Source of the DNA: an uncultured Clostridia bacterium
GTDB lineage: Bacteria; Bacillota; Clostridia; Christensenellales; Aristaeellaceae
Assembly (NCBI GenBank): GCA_947165425.1
Contig: CAMVAJ010000010.1
Span: 1 to 52,122, forward strand
Length of the DNA stretch: 52,122 bases
Direction of reading: 5' to 3'
The notes beneath the pieces are model-generated. The model did no database searches. It saw only the letters and a program-made list of their open reading frames with translations, and was not told the DNA's origin. Made by a program: the position numbers and the translations under genes. The first letter of the stretch is position 1; each line of letters opens with the position of its first letter. This document shows, piece by piece, positions 50,477 through 52,122 of this stretch.

Positions 50477-52060
50477 ATGGCTGAAAAGAGCGAGACGCGG
50501 CGGATCCTGCTGCGGGCAGTGCTGGCCATGGGTTTGGCCTCCGGCATCACCATGGCCCTTTTCGGCCTGCTTGGAATAGCGCGGGAATGGCCCGCGGCGC
50601 TGGGCGTGGCGGGGGCGGCCACGGCGCTCCTCTGTGTCCGGGCCAGATGGCCCAAGGCGGGGGCCTGGCTGCTCAGCTGCGCGGGCGCGGCGGGCCTGTT
50701 CTGGCTCGCGGCGATGGGCGGGCTGCGGACGCTGCAGGAGTGCGCGGTGGGCCTCTGGCTACATCTGATGGAGATCGAGCCCTCCCTCTCGCTGGTCAGC
50801 CGTCCCTTTGCCTGCGTGGCCGGCCTGATCCTGATGCTCGCCTGCTGGGTGGCGGTGCAGGAGTCCGGCGTTCCGCTGAGCCTGGCGCTCACCAGCGCGG
50901 CGGCGATCGCGCTCTGGGCCGGGGGCGCGAACCGCTTTCTGCCCTGGCTGACGCCCTCGGTGGCGGTGACGCTCTACTGTATGGGCCAGGATGGCCACGA
51001 GAGGCGCTCCCGGCGGCGGCTGATGCTGACAGCGTGCGTGATCGCGGCGGCGGTCTGCCTCCTGGTGCCGCGGGAGGGGATCACGGTTCAGCCGCTGCGG
51101 GAGGCCGCGGACCTGATCCGGCAGCAGATCATGGACCGATTCTTCTTCAGCGAGTCCCGCAATGTGTTCTCTCTCTCTCGGGAGGGATACTATCCCCAGG
51201 GCGAGACGCAGATGGGCGGCCCCGCGACCCCGAGCGAGCACGCGGTGATGACCGTGGAGACGCCGAAAACGGTCTATCTGCGGGCGGTCGTGAAGGATGA
51301 GTATACGGGCCGGTACTGGCGCGATACCATCTCCGCGCGGCGCTATCTGTGGGACAGCCGGCAGTGGCGCGATACGCGGGCGGAGGTTTTCGATATGCAG
51401 CTTCCCGAGGGGGACGAACCATCCGGGACAGCGGCTGTCCGCGTGACGATGGACGCCGACGGCGTCTCCACGCTGATGGTGCCGCAGCGCATCCGGAGCC
51501 TGTCCGCAGGGGGCGGCCTTGTGCCGTATTTCAACCAGTCCAGTGAGATCTTTGTCACGCGGGACGTGGAGACAGGGGACAGCTACGCCTGCGAGGCGCT
51601 CCTTCTGCGGGCCGGGGACGCCGGGATCGAGGCGGCGGTCCGCCGGGCGGCGCTTGCGGGCGACGAGGCCCGCGACGAGGAGATCGCCGGGAGCTATACC
51701 AGACTTCCGGATCACCTGCAGGAGCAGGTCTTTGCCCTGACGCGGGAGGCGGTGGGCGCCGCCCAGACGCCCTATGAGAAGGCGATGGCCATCGCCGCGT
51801 GGCTGCGGCAGACCGGGACCTATACCCTGGACGCGCCGGCGCAGGACCCCGCGAAGGACTTCGTGACCTCCTTTCTGCTGGAGGGGCGGAGGGGCTACTG
51901 CGTCCATTTCGCCTCCGCGATGACGGTGATGTGCCGGGCCGCCGGGCTGCCGGCGCGCTATGTGGAGGGGTACCTGGCGGAGCCGGGCGCGGACGGCGTC
52001 GCCCATGTGACCGGGATGGACGGACACGCCTGGAGAGCGCCGTGTAGGGGAACAGCGTAG
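50477..52060 (+). CDS. Transglutaminase-like membrane protein, 3' end lost to contig-end artefact
   Basis: The readable part has five to six membrane helices in the first ~200 residues, a beta-rich extracellular region, and a transglutaminase-like domain at about 420-518, with the catalytic Cys in RRGYCVHFASAM and the His in GMDGHAW. This is the usual bacterial TgpA-like layout; the family normally runs to 700-800 residues, with a catalytic Asp and another helix after GHAW. Here the frame turns into RAPCRGTA and stops at 52058-52060, within sequence that looks like adapter. Genuine coding therefore ends near 52031 and the true C-terminus is missing. AGGAG precedes the ATG; the gene lies 17 bases after polC. 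Confidence 0.8.
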   Translation: MAEKSETRRILLRAVLAMGLASGITMALFGLLGIAREWPAALGVAGAATALLCVRARWPKAGAWLLSCAGAAGLFWLAAMGGLRTLQECAVGLWLHLMEIEPSLSLVSRPFACVAGLILMLACWVAVQESGVPLSLALTSAAAIALWAGGANRFLPWLTPSVAVTLYCMGQDGHERRSRRRLMLTACVIAAAVCLLVPREGITVQPLREAADLIRQQIMDRFFFSESRNVFSLSREGYYPQGETQMGGPATPSEHAVMTVETPKTVYLRAVVKDEYTGRYWRDTISARRYLWDSRQWRDTRAEVFDMQLPEGDEPSGTAAVRVTMDADGVSTLMVPQRIRSLSAGGGLVPYFNQSSEIFVTRDVETGDSYACEALLLRAGDAGIEAAVRRAALAGDEARDEEIAGSYTRLPDHLQEQVFALTREAVGAAQTPYEKAMAIAAWLRQTGTYTLDAPAQDPAKDFVTSFLLEGRRGYCVHFASAMTVMCRAAGLPARYVEGYLAEPGADGVAHVTGMDGHAWRAPCRGTA

Positions 52061-52080
52061 GTCGCGGGGCTCGCCGCAGC
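52032..52080. other. Probable Illumina TruSeq adapter remnant at contig end
   Basis: Bases 52035-52080 align without gaps to the read-through form of the TruSeq universal adapter as I remember it (starting GAGCGTCGTGTAGGG): 36 of 46 positions match, and every mismatch is a G or C in the window. It interrupts the transglutaminase gene exactly after GHAW. This is an artefact, not biology. Confidence 0.85.
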
Positions 52081-52122
52081 CGCGAGAGGCGGGGGGCGCC
52101 GCCCAGACGCCCTATGAGAAGG
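52081..52122. repeat. 42-base duplicate of 51741-51782 at the contig end
   Basis: The last 42 bases equal 51741-51782 except at two positions (G to A at 52085 and T to G at 52093). Lying just beyond the adapter-like bases, it is best read as an assembly artefact from a faulty read. Confidence 0.9.

Noticed and set aside
52081-52122. Terminal direct repeat as an attachment site or terminal redundancy of a replicon
   Set aside because: It repeats sequence only 340 bases away, contains two errors and follows adapter-like bases, so an artefact explains it better.

Overview
The window is a 52 kb, GC-rich (mostly 60-67%) contig end from a Gram-positive-type bacterium. A low-to-mid-rank member of the Clostridia from a gut or other fibre-rich habitat is the best guess. 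Reasons: PolC-type DNA polymerase III, RecD2 without RecBC, the order rpmE-DUF1385-prmC, ECF-type BioY, LplB/YtcP-type sugar permeases, strong AGGAGG ribosome sites, many GTG/TTG starts and dense co-directional packing. The genus cannot be named from sequence alone. No rRNA, tRNA, CRISPR array, insertion sequence or prophage was seen. The left edge cuts prmC. The right edge is damaged: the last ~90 bases look like error-laden Illumina adapter followed by a second copy of nearby sequence, so the last gene has a false stop.

Layout. 1-2.1 kb (minus): prmC, DUF1385 membrane protein, rpmE. 2.3-6.5 kb (plus): recD2, comF and a secreted PIG-L deacetylase. 6.6-11 kb: a type IIA topoisomerase pair, then a secreted repeat protein. 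13.1-17.9 kb: a LysR regulator divergent from uvrC, an AAA-ATPase/CYTH fusion, and bioY on the minus strand behind a near-consensus promoter with a BirA-like operator. 18-28 kb: flippase, CapA-like phosphatase, dxs, tlyA, a large GT-C-like membrane protein, a small unknown, ruvC, ruvA, ruvB.

28.1-36.5 kb (minus) is the most distinctive part, a five-gene beta-glucan locus. In order of transcription it encodes a secreted protein with three tandem ~148-residue modules plus a fourth divergent one, two sugar ABC permeases (one with an extra ~200-residue membrane extension), a solute-binding protein, and a secreted GH5 endoglucanase whose C-terminus carries one more copy of the same module. A strong promoter with a perfect 8-bp inverted repeat lies upstream. 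No ABC ATPase is encoded, so a shared MsmX-type ATPase elsewhere is inferred.

36.8-45.2 kb (plus) runs from housekeeping genes (frr, a small unknown, uppS, cdsA) through a nitroreductase into a mannan-type module: cellobiose 2-epimerase, GH130 phosphorylase and phosphohexomutase, interleaved with two secreted unknowns. Together these three enzymes can turn mannobiose into mannosyl-glucose, then mannose-1-phosphate plus glucose, then mannose-6-phosphate. 45.3-52 kb: a DUF2927-like exported protein, polC and a truncated transglutaminase-like membrane protein.
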